Assembly: GCF_000745185.1 (NCBI RefSeq)
Contig: NZ_JQNJ01000001.1
Span: 2,193,501-2,257,500 of the forward strand
Direction of reading: 5' to 3'
Length of the DNA: 64,000 bases
Source: Muricauda sp. MAR_2010_75
GTDB lineage: Bacteria; Bacteroidota; Bacteroidia; Flavobacteriales; Flavobacteriaceae
Shown here: piece by piece, positions 1 through 9,230 of the stretch
Numbering within the stretch: position 1 is the stretch's first letter
Layout of the letters: every line of letters starts with the position of its first letter
Position numbers and translations under genes: made by a program
Notes under the pieces: generated by a model
What the model was told of the DNA's origin: nothing
Databases searched by the model: none
What the model saw: only the letters and a program-made list of their open reading frames with translations

Positions 1-585
1 GATGGATTCCAGCAATGTTTTTGAACGCTCATCCTGAACAAAAAAATGGGATACGGCCTTAAGGCTGTTACGCATAAAACCGCCTAAAGGTTTAAAGAAA
101 ATTTGTCTTTTGGAGAATCTGGCTGATACCAATAAAGTCGCGATATTTCTGTGTTCTAGCTGATATAGATAGTTGGGCCAGATCTCATATTTGATAAAGA
201 TGGCCAGCTCTGGATTGATCTTATCCAAAAAACGTTTTGCATTGGAAGGCGTGTCCATGGGAAGATATACCACGGCGTCGGCTATGGGTGTATTTTTCTT
301 TACCTCATACCCAGATGGTGAGAAAAACGTAAGGACAATTTTATGATCGGGATAAAAGGTCTTGAGCTTTTCAAGTATGGGCAGCCCTTGTTCAAACTCA
401 CCCAAAGAGGCAACGTGCATCCAAATGGACTTGCTGCCGGTTGGAAGCTTTGCTTCCAGTTCAGCGAAGGTTTTCTTTCGTCCTAAAACAAACAATTTTA
501 TCTTGGGATTAAAAAGAGCAATCACTTTTAAGCCGTACCAGGACAGCTTAATCAAAATGGTATAGACAAAACGCAACAACATCAT
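1..585 (-). CDS. waaA: 3-deoxy-D-manno-octulosonic acid (Kdo) transferase, N-terminal part (3' end outside window)
   Basis: This is the first ~195 codons of a Kdo transferase, which adds Kdo from CMP-Kdo to lipid A precursor at the cytoplasmic face of the inner membrane. The start is ATG at 585 (a second ATG follows directly). Visible are a hydrophobic N-terminal anchor (LLRFVYTILIKLSWYGL), the family motif WMHVASLGEFEQ with the conserved Glu around residue 63, and the stretch IKYEIWPNYL, typical of the N-terminal glycosyltransferase-B-like domain. The C-terminal CMP-Kdo-binding half is off the window edge. It is divergent from the aminotransferase/epimerase pair that starts at 666, which also fits an envelope-glycan context. 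The family call is firm; catalytic completeness cannot be judged. Confidence 0.88.
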   Translation of the reverse strand, partial: MMLLRFVYTILIKLSWYGLKVIALFNPKIKLFVLGRKKTFAELEAKLPTGSKSIWMHVASLGEFEQGLPILEKLKTFYPDHKIVLTFFSPSGYEVKKNTPIADAVVYLPMDTPSNAKRFLDKINPELAIFIKYEIWPNYLYQLEHRNIATLLVSARFSKRQIFFKPLGGFMRNSLKAVSHFFVQDERSKTLLESI

Positions 586-639
586 ATTTCGCTAAATTAC
601 ATTCTTTCGGCAATAGGGCATTATGGCATCTTTATTTCT

Positions 640-647
640 TAATTTTG
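640..647 (+). promoter_or_regulatory. Probable -7 promoter element for the 666 gene
   Basis: TAATTTTG matches the Bacteroidota -7 consensus TAnnTTTG and lies 18 bases before the ATG at 666. No clear TTTG is seen at the -33 position, so only half of the promoter is supported. Confidence 0.45.
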
Positions 648-665
648 CGGGCATAATTTATTCGG

Positions 666-1820
666 ATGAAAAAAATACAGATGGTTGACCTTAAAGGTCA
701 ATATGAAGGCATAAAAAATGAGGTGAACGATTCCATTGCCGAGATTTTGGACTCTTCGGCATTCATCAACGGACCGCACGTACATGCTTTCCAAAGTGAA
801 CTGGAGGAATATTTGGGTGTGAAACACGTTATTCCCTGTGCCAATGGTACGGATGCCCTTCAAATTTGTATGATGGGTCTTGGGTTGCAACCTGGCGATG
901 AGGTAATTACTGCCGATTTTACTTTTGCTGCTACCGTTGAGGTCATTGCTCTGCTGAATTTGACCCCAGTTTTGGTGGATGTGGAACCGGACACCTTCAA
1001 TATAGATATAAAGGCCATTGAAAAGGCCATTACCCCCAAGACCAAGGCTATTGTTCCCGTGCACCTGTTTGGGCAATGTGCCAATATGGATGCCATTATG
1101 GAGCTGGCAGAAAAGCACAATCTTTATGTAATAGAGGACAATGCCCAAGCCATTGGGGCAACCTACACCTCCTCCAGTGGAAAAAAACAGAAAGCCGGAA
1201 CCATTGGTCATGTGGCGTCAACATCCTTTTTTCCTTCCAAAAATTTAGGTTGTTATGGAGATGGTGGGGCCATTTTTACGAATGATGATGATTTGGCCCA
1301 TATCATTCGCGGGATGGTAAACCACGGCATGTACAAACGATATTACCATGATGTGGTAGGGGTAAACTCCCGTTTGGATTCCATTCAAGCTGCCGTGTTA
1401 AGGGCAAAACTTCCAAAATTGGACATGTACAACAAAAAGCGATGGGAGGCTGCATCAAAATACAGCAGGGCATTTGAAGGACAGTCCAATATTGTGGTGC
1501 CAAAGATTACATGTGTCTGTGAAGGTGGCAATAGCACTTGTGATTGCCATGTCTTTCACCAGTATACCCTAAAAATATTGAATGGCAAAAGGGATGGGTT
1601 AGCGCAACATTTACAAGACAACAACGTTCCTTGTGGTGTCTATTATCCAGTTCCGTTGCACAAGCAAAAGGCGTATGCGGATGACCGTTACAATGAAGAG
1701 GACTTTCCGGTAACCAATCAATTGGTGCAAGAAGTGATATCGCTCCCCATGCACACTGAATTGGATGATGAACAGATTCAATTTATTGCCAACTTGGTTA
1801 TTGATTTTGTAAACAAATAA
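666..1820 (+). CDS. DegT/DnrJ/EryC1/StrS-family PLP aminotransferase (nucleotide-sugar aminotransferase)
   Basis: Members of this fold-type I PLP family transaminate keto-sugars on nucleotide carriers to make amino sugars for LPS, capsule or glycoprotein glycans. The protein has 384 residues, normal for the family. Seen: the PLP-phosphate site region CANGTDAL near residues 58-65, IEDNAQAIGA around 156-165 with the ring-stacking Asp, and the Schiff-base lysine in FPSKNLGCYGDGG (Lys192). Odd: a Cys-rich stretch with Cys283, Cys285, Cys292 and Cys294, just before the conserved HVFHQYT segment. It could bind a metal or simply be a variable loop. The stop is 2 bases from the start of the epimerase gene, so the two are surely cotranscribed. 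The exact sugar substrate cannot be told from sequence. Confidence 0.9.
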   Translation: MKKIQMVDLKGQYEGIKNEVNDSIAEILDSSAFINGPHVHAFQSELEEYLGVKHVIPCANGTDALQICMMGLGLQPGDEVITADFTFAATVEVIALLNLTPVLVDVEPDTFNIDIKAIEKAITPKTKAIVPVHLFGQCANMDAIMELAEKHNLYVIEDNAQAIGATYTSSSGKKQKAGTIGHVASTSFFPSKNLGCYGDGGAIFTNDDDLAHIIRGMVNHGMYKRYYHDVVGVNSRLDSIQAAVLRAKLPKLDMYNKKRWEAASKYSRAFEGQSNIVVPKITCVCEGGNSTCDCHVFHQYTLKILNGKRDGLAQHLQDNNVPCGVYYPVPLHKQKAYADDRYNEEDFPVTNQLVQEVISLPMHTELDDEQIQFIANLVIDFVNK

Positions 1821-1822
1821 AA

Positions 1823-2839
1823 ATGAAAATACTTGTCACGGGAGGATTGGGTTTTATCGGTTCCCATACCGTTGTTGAATTGCAAAACAAAGGGTTTGAA
1901 GTGGTGATCATCGATAACCTTTCCAATTCATCCATCGATGTTCTGGATGGTATTGAGGCAATCACTGGAATACGCCCCATTTTTGAAGAATTAGACCTTC
2001 GAGAGAAATCAAAAGTCCAAAAATTCTTTAAAAAGCATAGCGATGTTGCTGGGGTTATCCATTTTGCGGCATCCAAAGCTGTAGGGGAAAGTGTGGAAAA
2101 ACCTTTGTTGTATTATGAGAACAACCTTGGGGTTTTGGTCTACATCCTTCAAGAGTTAAAGAAAAAGGGGGGAGCCAGCTTTATTTTCAGTAGTTCATGC
2201 ACGGTATATGGCCAAGCAGATGAAATGCCGATTACCGAAGACGCTCCCGTAAAACCTGCCGAATCACCATACGGAAATACAAAACAAGTAGGTGAGGAGA
2301 TTATCAGGGATACGTGCAAAGTAACCCCTGGCCTTAAGGCCATTGCGCTGAGATATTTCAATCCTATTGGAGCGCACCCAAGTGCCCAAATAGGTGAGCT
2401 TCCTTTGGGTGTACCACAAAATTTGGTGCCCTTTATTACCCAAACCGGGGTTGGATTACGCGAACAGCTGTCGGTTTTTGGTGATGATTATCCAACACCG
2501 GATGGCACCTGTATTCGGGATTACATCCATGTGGTGGATTTGGCAAAAGCCCACGTAAAAGCATTACAGCGTCTGCTCAATGACAAAAATGAAGACAATT
2601 ATGAGGTTTTTAACCTTGGAACTGGAACAGGTAGCTCGGTATTGGAGGTGATCCATAGTTTTGAACGCGTGTCAGGAAAGAAATTAAACTATAAGATTGT
2701 GGATAGAAGACCTGGGGATATCACCCAGGCGTATGCAGATACCACGAAAGCGAATAAGGTCCTTGGATGGAAAGCGGAATCTACATTGGATGATGCTGTG
2801 AAATCGGCTTGGGAATGGGAATGTAAGGTTAGAAGTTGA
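1823..2839 (+). CDS. galE: UDP-glucose 4-epimerase
   Basis: GalE interconverts UDP-glucose and UDP-galactose (or the GlcNAc/GalNAc forms) with tightly bound NAD. The 338-residue protein is an extended short-chain dehydrogenase. It has the Rossmann motif GGLGFIG at residues 7-13, the SSSCTVYG segment near 123-130, and the catalytic Tyr150-x3-Lys154 in SPYGNTKQ. The signature RYFNPIGAHPS and the C-terminal DYIHVVDLAKAH are also present. It follows the sugar aminotransferase with only 2 bases between, so it probably supplies galactose-type donors for surface glycans together with it. Confidence 0.95.
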   Translation: MKILVTGGLGFIGSHTVVELQNKGFEVVIIDNLSNSSIDVLDGIEAITGIRPIFEELDLREKSKVQKFFKKHSDVAGVIHFAASKAVGESVEKPLLYYENNLGVLVYILQELKKKGGASFIFSSSCTVYGQADEMPITEDAPVKPAESPYGNTKQVGEEIIRDTCKVTPGLKAIALRYFNPIGAHPSAQIGELPLGVPQNLVPFITQTGVGLREQLSVFGDDYPTPDGTCIRDYIHVVDLAKAHVKALQRLLNDKNEDNYEVFNLGTGTGSSVLEVIHSFERVSGKKLNYKIVDRRPGDITQAYADTTKANKVLGWKAESTLDDAVKSAWEWECKVRS

Positions 2840-2942
2840 TGGCAAATATACGGTCCTTTATTTGGTGGTGTTTGTAACAATAAAGGGCGGATAAGTGAAA
2901 TGTTTCCCAATCTTTTGATGCAGGTTTGCTCGTAAATTAAAT

Positions 2943-3299
2943 ATGATATCAAACTTTACCAACAGCTTGGAATTGCTTGAAGTAGCCCAAAAGGAACAGC
3001 TCTACAAAAAATTGTTGCTCCAGCTGAAGAAGGATTTTGATTTGGCCAATGTTCCCATTAAACTTTCTGAGGATATTTCTCCTGACGAATTAAAGACCGT
3101 CCTGCATGAAAAAGTTTATGTCCTTATAATAGAAAAGTTTGAGCAATACCTCAATCTTTTATATGTGGTGGACATCCCCGAAACTGAGGTGCGTAAAATT
3201 GCACCGGCTGATGCAGTGGACATTGCTGCCGAAGTTTCTTTTTTATTACTGAAAAGGGAATGGCAAAAAGTATGGTTCAAGAACAAATACAGCTCTTAA
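2943..3299 (+). CDS. Small conserved-type hypothetical protein
   Basis: A 118-residue, mostly helical, soluble protein with no signal peptide or membrane segment. I recognise no domain. The ATG at 2943 is the first in frame and follows a ~100-base spacer after galE. Codon use and length are consistent with a real gene, and no convincing competing frame exists here. Its stop lies 8 bases from the end of the converging acyltransferase gene. It may read through from the galE transcript. Function unknown. Confidence 0.7.
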   Translation: MISNFTNSLELLEVAQKEQLYKKLLLQLKKDFDLANVPIKLSEDISPDELKTVLHEKVYVLIIEKFEQYLNLLYVVDIPETEVRKIAPADAVDIAAEVSFLLLKREWQKVWFKNKYSS

Positions 3300-3307
3300 A
3301 AGAAACG

Positions 3308-4408
3308 TTACACTTTCACGTAGATTCCTTTTTTGTCCATAAAATAGCCCACCAGCCAACAGGTGAGTACAATCCATAGGGCAAACAAAAGGGAACCCAT
3401 ATAGCCACCAGCTACGGAAATGAATATGTTGTCTGCAATCCATCGGTATAGTGAACCGCCATCCACATTTATAGAGAACAAGCTGATCACAAATAATTCG
3501 GAAAGCAGGTAAATGAATAGCGTATTCTTTCCAAATACCTCAAAAAAGTAGGACCAGCCTTTGGTCTTTTTCATATCCAAAATGTAGACTAGGACAGCTA
3601 TTGCAAACAGATCGATGCCGCTTGTAAGCAATACAAAGGAGCTTGTCCACAATTTTTTGTTGATGGGTAAGAGAAGGTCCCATGCCAATCCGGCCACCAC
3701 AAGGGCAAAGCCCATCATTAGCAGCTTGGCCACAGTTTCAAAATTTCGCCCATTTTTTTGAATGAATTTCCCTGTAAGATATCCCGCTACCACATTTACA
3801 ATGGCGGGCAGGGTGCTGAGCAGTCCCTCGGGATCAAAAGCAATGCCTTCCCCATGGTACATGTGATCGGGACCAATGAGCCAAGTGTCCAGTTTCAATA
3901 CAGCATTTCCAGTAAGGGTAAGGTCACCAAATGCAATCAATATAATATGATAAAATACCAATGCCGCAATGCTGAAAATAATTGCCGTTTTTGCCTTCAC
4001 ATAATGCAAAAGGATAGCGGCAAACAGGTAGCAAAGGGCAATGCGTTGCAATACTCCAAAAATCCGGGTCTCGGCCAAAGGCTTTAGCTGACCGTTTTCA
4101 AAAAACGGATACCAATACATCAAAAATCCGAGCAAGAAGATGATGGCAAAACGTTTCAAGACCTTCTTAAAAAAGGCCGAGTTTCCCATTTGCTCGTACT
4201 TTTTCATGCTAAAGCTCATGGAGTTCCCTACAACAAACAAGAAAGTGGGGAAAACCAAATCAGTCAGTGTAAAGCCGTTCCATTCGGCATGGAGCAGGGG
4301 TGAAAAGGTAGTTTTCCCATTTCCTGGTGAGTTTACAATGATCATTAGGGCAACGTCCAGTCCCCTAAAGACATCCAAAGAGAGGTATCGGTTTTTTAAT
4401 GCGGACAT
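3308..4408 (-). CDS. HGSNAT/NagX-type membrane acyltransferase (DUF5009-like)
   Basis: A 366-residue polytopic membrane protein with about ten hydrophobic helices. The N-terminus (RYLSLDVFRGLDVALMI) and the following segment TDLVFPTFLFVVGNSMSFS are the hallmarks of the family related to heparan-alpha-glucosaminide N-acetyltransferase. Members transfer acetyl groups across the membrane to amino sugars; bacterial ones often sit in glycan-recycling loci. The conserved Pro/Phe-rich block after the second helix is intact. It converges with the hypothetical gene on the left and is divergent from sucA on the right, so it is probably monocistronic. The substrate is not deducible. Confidence 0.85.
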   Translation of the reverse strand: MSALKNRYLSLDVFRGLDVALMIIVNSPGNGKTTFSPLLHAEWNGFTLTDLVFPTFLFVVGNSMSFSMKKYEQMGNSAFFKKVLKRFAIIFLLGFLMYWYPFFENGQLKPLAETRIFGVLQRIALCYLFAAILLHYVKAKTAIIFSIAALVFYHIILIAFGDLTLTGNAVLKLDTWLIGPDHMYHGEGIAFDPEGLLSTLPAIVNVVAGYLTGKFIQKNGRNFETVAKLLMMGFALVVAGLAWDLLLPINKKLWTSSFVLLTSGIDLFAIAVLVYILDMKKTKGWSYFFEVFGKNTLFIYLLSELFVISLFSINVDGGSLYRWIADNIFISVAGGYMGSLLFALWIVLTCWLVGYFMDKKGIYVKV

Positions 4409-4572
4409 GGTTGGTTCTTTTCGCTAGGAAACCAAGGTATGCTTTTTTTAGAAAATTGACATATAATTCCATTATTGTTGTTTTAAGATGGATTCGACCC
4501 CTTAGTTGTGAAATCATCTTTTTTTAAGACAATAATTTGGTTAAAACGCTCTTATATAAAAGGCAAAACCCG

Positions 4573-4580
4573 TATTTTTG
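4573..4580 (+). promoter_or_regulatory. Probable -7 element of the sucAB promoter
   Basis: TATTTTTG fits TAnnTTTG and lies 37 bases before the sucA ATG, giving a leader of about 30 bases. A TTTG occurs upstream at 4536-4539 but the 33-base gap is too long, so the -33 half is unsupported. Confidence 0.45.
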
Positions 4581-4617
4581 ACAAAATTTTCCATAAAGTT
4601 TTGGAAAAACAGGAATA

Positions 4618-7416
4618 ATGGACAAATATTCATTTTTAAATGCTGCGCATACCTCTTTTTTTGCGGAGCTGTATGATAAATACCTAACGAACCCAGATAG
4701 TGTTGAGCCCAGTTGGAGGGCTTTTTTTCAGGGGTTTGATTTCGGTTTGGAGGGTTCTTTGGAGGACTTGGGGATAGAATCCGGGAAGAACGGAATGGCA
4801 GTGCTTTCCAATGGAAGGAAAGTTGAAATGCCCGAGACCTTGCAAAAGGAGTTTCAGGTCATCCGTTTGATAGATGGGTACCGTTCCCGCGGTCACTTGT
4901 TTACCAAAACCAATCCAGTACGTGATCGAAGACAATATGAGCCAACTTTGGACATTGCCAATTTTGGACTGGCCCAAGAAGATATGGACACCGTTTTTGA
5001 TGCCGGTAAAATTCTCGGTATTGGATCTACCTCCCTTAAAGAAATTATTGCTCATTTGGAGCGGATTTATTGTGATTCCATTGGGGTCGAATATATGTAC
5101 ATCCGTACTCCAGAACGTATTCAATGGATTCAGGATTGGCTCAATGTAAATGACAATCACCCAAATTACACAGCCGATGAAAAGAAGAACATCCTCAGAA
5201 AATTGAACGAAGCTGTTTCTTTTGAAAGCTTTTTGCACACCAAATATGTGGGCCAAAAACGATTTTCGTTGGAAGGCGGGGAATCCTTGATTCCTGCTTT
5301 GGATGTCATTGTTGAAAAAGCCGCTGACAAAGGTGTGAAACAATTTGTGGTAGGTATGGCCCATAGGGGACGTTTGAACGTGCTCACCAACATTTTTGGA
5401 AAATCGCCAAAGGATATTTTTAGCGAGTTTGATGGCAAGGATTACGAAGAAACCATCTTTGATGGCGACGTAAAGTATCACTTGGGATGGACCTCAAAAC
5501 GCGAGACCGACTCTGGGAAAATGGTCAATATGAACATTGCCCCGAACCCATCGCATTTGGAAACGGTGAACTCCATTGTTGAGGGGATTTCAAGAGCCAA
5601 GCAAGATCGAGACCATAGTGATGAAATATCGGAGGTGTTGCCAATTTTGATTCATGGCGATGCCGCTTTTGCTGCCCAGGGGGTCGTTTACGAAACAATT
5701 CAAATGGCACGTTTGGAAGGATATACCACAGGAGGTACCATTCATATTGTGGTGAATAACCAAATCGGGTTTACGACCAACTATTTGGATGCAAGATCGT
5801 CTACTTATTGTACTGATGTGGGTAAAGTGACCCTTTCGCCCGTATTGCATGTAAATGCGGATGATGCCGAGGCCGTAGTGCATGCCACAACCTTCGCCTT
5901 GGAATACAGAATGCGCTACAAGCGAGACATTTTCTTGGATTTGTTGGGCTATAGAAAGTACGGTCACAATGAAGGAGATGAGCCCAAGTTTACCCAGCCC
6001 CTTTTATATAAGTCTATTTCCAAGCATAAGAATCCACGCGATATTTATGCCGAAAAGTTGATTGCTGAAGGCGTGATTGACGAGAACTATGTAAAAGAAC
6101 TCGAAGAAAAATATAAGAACGATTTGGAGGAGGATCTTTTGGATTCCCGTAAAATCGAGAAGACCAGAATAACCCCTTTCATGCAAGATGAATGGGAGGG
6201 ATTTGAGCAAGTTACGGAAGAAGCCATGCTAAAACCCATGGACACTACCTACGACCTTAAAAAGTTGGATGAGGTGGCCAAGAGCATAACCAAACTTCCT
6301 GAGGATAAAAAGTTCCTAAGAAAATTGGTTCGTTTGGTAGAGGCTCGTAATGACATGTACTTCAAGGATAACAAATTGGATTGGGCCATGGGCGAATTGT
6401 TGGCCTATGGATCTTTGATCGAGGAAGGTTACGATGTTCGAATGACAGGTCAAGATGTGGAAAGGGGGACCTTCTCGCACAGGCATGCCGTCATTAAAAC
6501 CGAAATGCACGAGGAAGAAGTGGTATTGTTGAACGAGATGGGAGACAACCAAAATGGTAAGTTCCATATCTATAACTCCTTGCTATCGGAATACGCAGTA
6601 ATGGGATTTGATTACGGCTACGCCATGGCAAGTCCCAATACCCTTACCATCTGGGAGGCGCAGTTTGGGGACTTCAGCAACGGAGCCCAAATCATAATAG
6701 ATCAGTATCTATCAGCCGCTGAGGATAAATGGAAACTCCAGAACGGCTTGGTGCTGTTGTTACCCCATGGCTACGAAGGACAAGGAGCGGAACACTCTTC
6801 AGCCCGTATGGAAAGATACCTGCAACTCTGTGCCAAGGACAATATGTTCGTTGCGGATGTGACTACTCCGGCCAACTTGTTTCACTTGTTCCGCAGACAG
6901 ATGAAGGCCAAGTTCCGTAAGCCATTGGTGGTGTTTACGCCTAAAAGCTTGTTGAGGCACCCCAAAGTGGTGTCCACAAAAGAAGAAATGGCCAACGGAA
7001 GTTTCCAAATGGTGATTGATGATGCCGACGCCAAAGCAGCCAAAGTAAAAACTTTGGTTTTCTGTACCGGGAAATTCTACTATGATCTTTTGGAGAAGCG
7101 GGAAGAACTTGAACGGGATGATGTAGCTTTGGTACGTGTGGAGCAGTTGTTCCCTTTGCCAGCGAAAGAAATGCGGAGCATCATCAAAAAATACAAGAAC
7201 TCCGACGATATTGTGTGGGCCCAGGAAGAACCTAGAAACATGGGGGCATGGAGCCACATGTTGATGCACTTGGATGAGGCCAAACAGTTTAGAGTGGCAT
7301 CCCGAAGATTCTATGGAGCTCCCGCGGCTGGTAGTGCGGTGCGTTCAAAAAGACGTCATGCCCAAGTGTTGGACTACGTTTTTGACAAGAGCAAGGACAA
7401 TATGCAAATAAGATAA
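4618..7416 (+). CDS. sucA: 2-oxoglutarate dehydrogenase E1 component
   Basis: The thiamine-diphosphate E1 subunit decarboxylates 2-oxoglutarate and succinylates the lipoyl group of E2 in the TCA cycle. At 932 residues it has full family length. Seen in order: the N-terminal E2-binding helix (FLNAAHTSFFAELYDKYL), the active-site region VVGMAHRGRLNVLTN, and the ThDP/Mg region GDAAFAAQGVVYET with VNNQIGFTTN. A transketolase-like pyrimidine-binding half and the C-terminal domain with AQEEPRNMGAW follow. sucB starts 22 bases downstream, so the two form an operon. The E3 (dihydrolipoamide dehydrogenase) gene is not in this window. Confidence 0.97.
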   Translation: MDKYSFLNAAHTSFFAELYDKYLTNPDSVEPSWRAFFQGFDFGLEGSLEDLGIESGKNGMAVLSNGRKVEMPETLQKEFQVIRLIDGYRSRGHLFTKTNPVRDRRQYEPTLDIANFGLAQEDMDTVFDAGKILGIGSTSLKEIIAHLERIYCDSIGVEYMYIRTPERIQWIQDWLNVNDNHPNYTADEKKNILRKLNEAVSFESFLHTKYVGQKRFSLEGGESLIPALDVIVEKAADKGVKQFVVGMAHRGRLNVLTNIFGKSPKDIFSEFDGKDYEETIFDGDVKYHLGWTSKRETDSGKMVNMNIAPNPSHLETVNSIVEGISRAKQDRDHSDEISEVLPILIHGDAAFAAQGVVYETIQMARLEGYTTGGTIHIVVNNQIGFTTNYLDARSSTYCTDVGKVTLSPVLHVNADDAEAVVHATTFALEYRMRYKRDIFLDLLGYRKYGHNEGDEPKFTQPLLYKSISKHKNPRDIYAEKLIAEGVIDENYVKELEEKYKNDLEEDLLDSRKIEKTRITPFMQDEWEGFEQVTEEAMLKPMDTTYDLKKLDEVAKSITKLPEDKKFLRKLVRLVEARNDMYFKDNKLDWAMGELLAYGSLIEEGYDVRMTGQDVERGTFSHRHAVIKTEMHEEEVVLLNEMGDNQNGKFHIYNSLLSEYAVMGFDYGYAMASPNTLTIWEAQFGDFSNGAQIIIDQYLSAAEDKWKLQNGLVLLLPHGYEGQGAEHSSARMERYLQLCAKDNMFVADVTTPANLFHLFRRQMKAKFRKPLVVFTPKSLLRHPKVVSTKEEMANGSFQMVIDDADAKAAKVKTLVFCTGKFYYDLLEKREELERDDVALVRVEQLFPLPAKEMRSIIKKYKNSDDIVWAQEEPRNMGAWSHMLMHLDEAKQFRVASRRFYGAPAAGSAVRSKRRHAQVLDYVFDKSKDNMQIR

Positions 7417-7438
7417 TACAAGTATAAACTATAACAGA

Positions 7439-8659
7439 ATGGTTTTAGAAATGAAAGTTCCCTCACCCGGGGAATCCATTACAGAGGTTGAAATAGCCGA
7501 GTGGTTGGTTGAGGACGGTGATTATGTAGAGAAGGATCAGGCCATAGCCGAGGTGGACTCGGACAAGGCAACATTGGAACTTCCGGCTGAGGAAAGTGGT
7601 ATCATAACCCTTAAAGCTGAGGTTGGGGATGCTGTAGCCGTTGGTGAAGTGGTATGTCTGATCGACACAAGTGCTGAAAAACCCGAGGGTTCATCTGGTG
7701 CATCCGATAAAAAAGAGGAGCCCAAAAAGGAAGAACCTAAAAAAGAAGCGCCCAAGAAGGAGGAGCCTAAAAAGGAAACCTATGCTTCGGGAACACCTTC
7801 TCCCGCGGCCAAGAAAATATTGGATGAAAAAGGAATTGAGCCTTCATCCGTTTCTGGATCTGGAAGAGATGGCCGTATTACCAAGGATGATGCTGTGAAA
7901 GCCGTTCCATCCATGGGAACACCCACCGGAGGAAATCGAGGAGAGAGCCGTTCCAAACTGTCCATGCTACGTAGAAAAGTGGCGGAGCGTTTGGTGGCCG
8001 CCAAGAACGAAACCGCTATGTTGACCACTTTTAACGAAGTGGACATGTCTGCCATCTTTGAATTGCGTAGTCAGTACAAAGAAGAGTTCAAAGAGAAGCA
8101 TGGGGTGAGTCTGGGCTTTATGTCCTTCTTCACCAAAGCGGTCATCCGTGCTTTGCAAATGTATCCTGCGGTAAACTCCATGATCGATGGCAAGGAAATG
8201 ATCACCTACGAATTCTGTGATATCAGTATTGCGGTTTCGGGACCAAAAGGTTTAATGGTTCCTGTTATCCGAAATGCAGAGAACCTTACGTTCAGAGGTA
8301 TCGAATCCGAAGTAAAACGTTTGGCCATCCGTGCCAGGGAAGGTGAGATTACTGTGGATGAAATGACAGGCGGTACCTTTACCATTACCAATGGCGGGGT
8401 GTTCGGTTCCATGTTGTCCACACCGATTATTAATCCACCACAAAGTGGAATTTTGGGAATGCACAATATCGTGGAGCGTGCCATTGTTCGGGATGGAGCC
8501 ATTGCCATTGCACCTGTAATGTATGTAGCACTTTCGTATGACCACCGAATTATTGACGGAAAAGAATCTGTGGGATTCTTGGTGGCTGTAAAAGAAGCAT
8601 TGGAAAGTCCAGAAGAATTGTTGATGGACGGCAACGTGAAAAAAGCATTGGAACTATAA
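7439..8659 (+). CDS. sucB: Dihydrolipoyllysine-residue succinyltransferase (2-oxoglutarate dehydrogenase E2)
   Basis: E2 core of the 2-oxoglutarate dehydrogenase complex: it carries the swinging lipoyl arm and transfers succinyl to CoA. The 406 residues contain one lipoyl domain (about 1-76; lipoylated Lys in EVDSDKATLE) and a charged KKEEPKKE-type linker (about 85-115). A peripheral E1/E3-binding domain with SPAAKKILDEKGIE follows, and then the C-terminal acyltransferase with catalytic His and Asp in LSYDHRIIDGKE. It is cotranscribed with sucA. An imperfect palindromic repeat, not a simple T-tract terminator, follows the stop. Confidence 0.97.
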   Translation: MVLEMKVPSPGESITEVEIAEWLVEDGDYVEKDQAIAEVDSDKATLELPAEESGIITLKAEVGDAVAVGEVVCLIDTSAEKPEGSSGASDKKEEPKKEEPKKEAPKKEEPKKETYASGTPSPAAKKILDEKGIEPSSVSGSGRDGRITKDDAVKAVPSMGTPTGGNRGESRSKLSMLRRKVAERLVAAKNETAMLTTFNEVDMSAIFELRSQYKEEFKEKHGVSLGFMSFFTKAVIRALQMYPAVNSMIDGKEMITYEFCDISIAVSGPKGLMVPVIRNAENLTFRGIESEVKRLAIRAREGEITVDEMTGGTFTITNGGVFGSMLSTPIINPPQSGILGMHNIVERAIVRDGAIAIAPVMYVALSYDHRIIDGKESVGFLVAVKEALESPEELLMDGNVKKALEL

Positions 8660-8674
8660 CCAGAATTTATAAAA

Positions 8675-8755
8675 ACACCCCTAAAGTCCCCTCAAGGGGG
8701 CAGCTCCAATTGGAAATGAAGGGTAATTCCCCCTTTGAAGGGGGTAGGGGGATGT
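8675..8755. repeat. Imperfect palindromic G/C-rich intergenic repeat
   Basis: The left arm (8675-8700, beginning ACACCCCTAAAGTCCCC) and the right arm (8729-8754, ending GGGGGATGT) are imperfect inverted copies around a short A/T-rich centre. The first 25 bases recur exactly, in the opposite orientation, at 9231-9255. It behaves like a REP/MITE-type dispersed element of flavobacterial intergenic regions. That label is inference from structure; no transposase is near. Confidence 0.7.
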
Positions 8756-8767
8756 GAAAACTAACTG

Positions 8768-8805
8768 AAAAAAAGCCTTTACTTTTTTAAGTAGAGGCTT
8801 TTTTT
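8768..8805. terminator. Bidirectional hairpin terminator between sucB and the protease gene
   Basis: A-rich left arm AAAAAAGCCTTTACTT pairs with AAGTAGAGGCTTTTTT with one mismatch and ends in a T run. It overlaps the stop codon of the minus-strand protease gene (8779-8781), so it can serve both strands. Confidence 0.75.
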
Positions 8806-9219
8806 ATTGTAGTCGATAACGGCTTTCCCTTTTTTGAGGATATCGGCCCCAATAATCCCATCAACGGGTAGTGCATTGTGCGAGGTAAGCGCCTCATTCA
8901 CATGGGAGAGGTCAAAAAGCACAATTTTCTGTCGACTCTTTTTCCAATCGCCAATCCGGATTTTGTTCTTGGTGGAGACCAAGGTTTCCATTTCAGTAGC
9001 GCCTGCTCCTGCGGCTTTAATTTCTGAAGTTTCAGAAAGCATCTTAAAAAAATCGATTTTGTCCATCCCCACGCAGGTGTTGGAGGCGCCGGTATCCAAA
9101 ATAAACTTGCCCGTCACGCCATTGATGGTAGCGGTCAGTTCAAAATGATTGGTCTCGGTCAATACCAAAGGTATTTTGATGTAGTTTTTGGATTTAAGGA
9201 ATTTTTTGAGTGATGCCAT
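8779..9219 (-). CDS. Retropepsin-like (clan AA) aspartic protease family protein
   Basis: A small single-domain aspartic protease-like protein, 146 residues from the ATG at 9219. It shows the active-site type motif FILDTGASNTCV, where the Asp-Thr-Gly triad is intact, and a second glycine-rich turn VDGIIGADILKKG. Such proteins act as homodimers; bacterial substrates are generally unknown. The reading frame stays open to an ATG at 9282, but those 21 extra codons are translated from the dispersed repeat at 9231-9255 and overlap the tatD promoter. I therefore prefer the inner start. No signal peptide is seen, so it is probably cytosolic. The gene is bracketed by inverted repeat copies. Confidence 0.82.
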   Translation of the reverse strand: MASLKKFLKSKNYIKIPLVLTETNHFELTATINGVTGKFILDTGASNTCVGMDKIDFFKMLSETSEIKAAGAGATEMETLVSTKNKIRIGDWKKSRQKIVLFDLSHVNEALTSHNALPVDGIIGADILKKGKAVIDYNKKSLYLKK

Positions 9220-9230
9220 ATGTAAACTGT

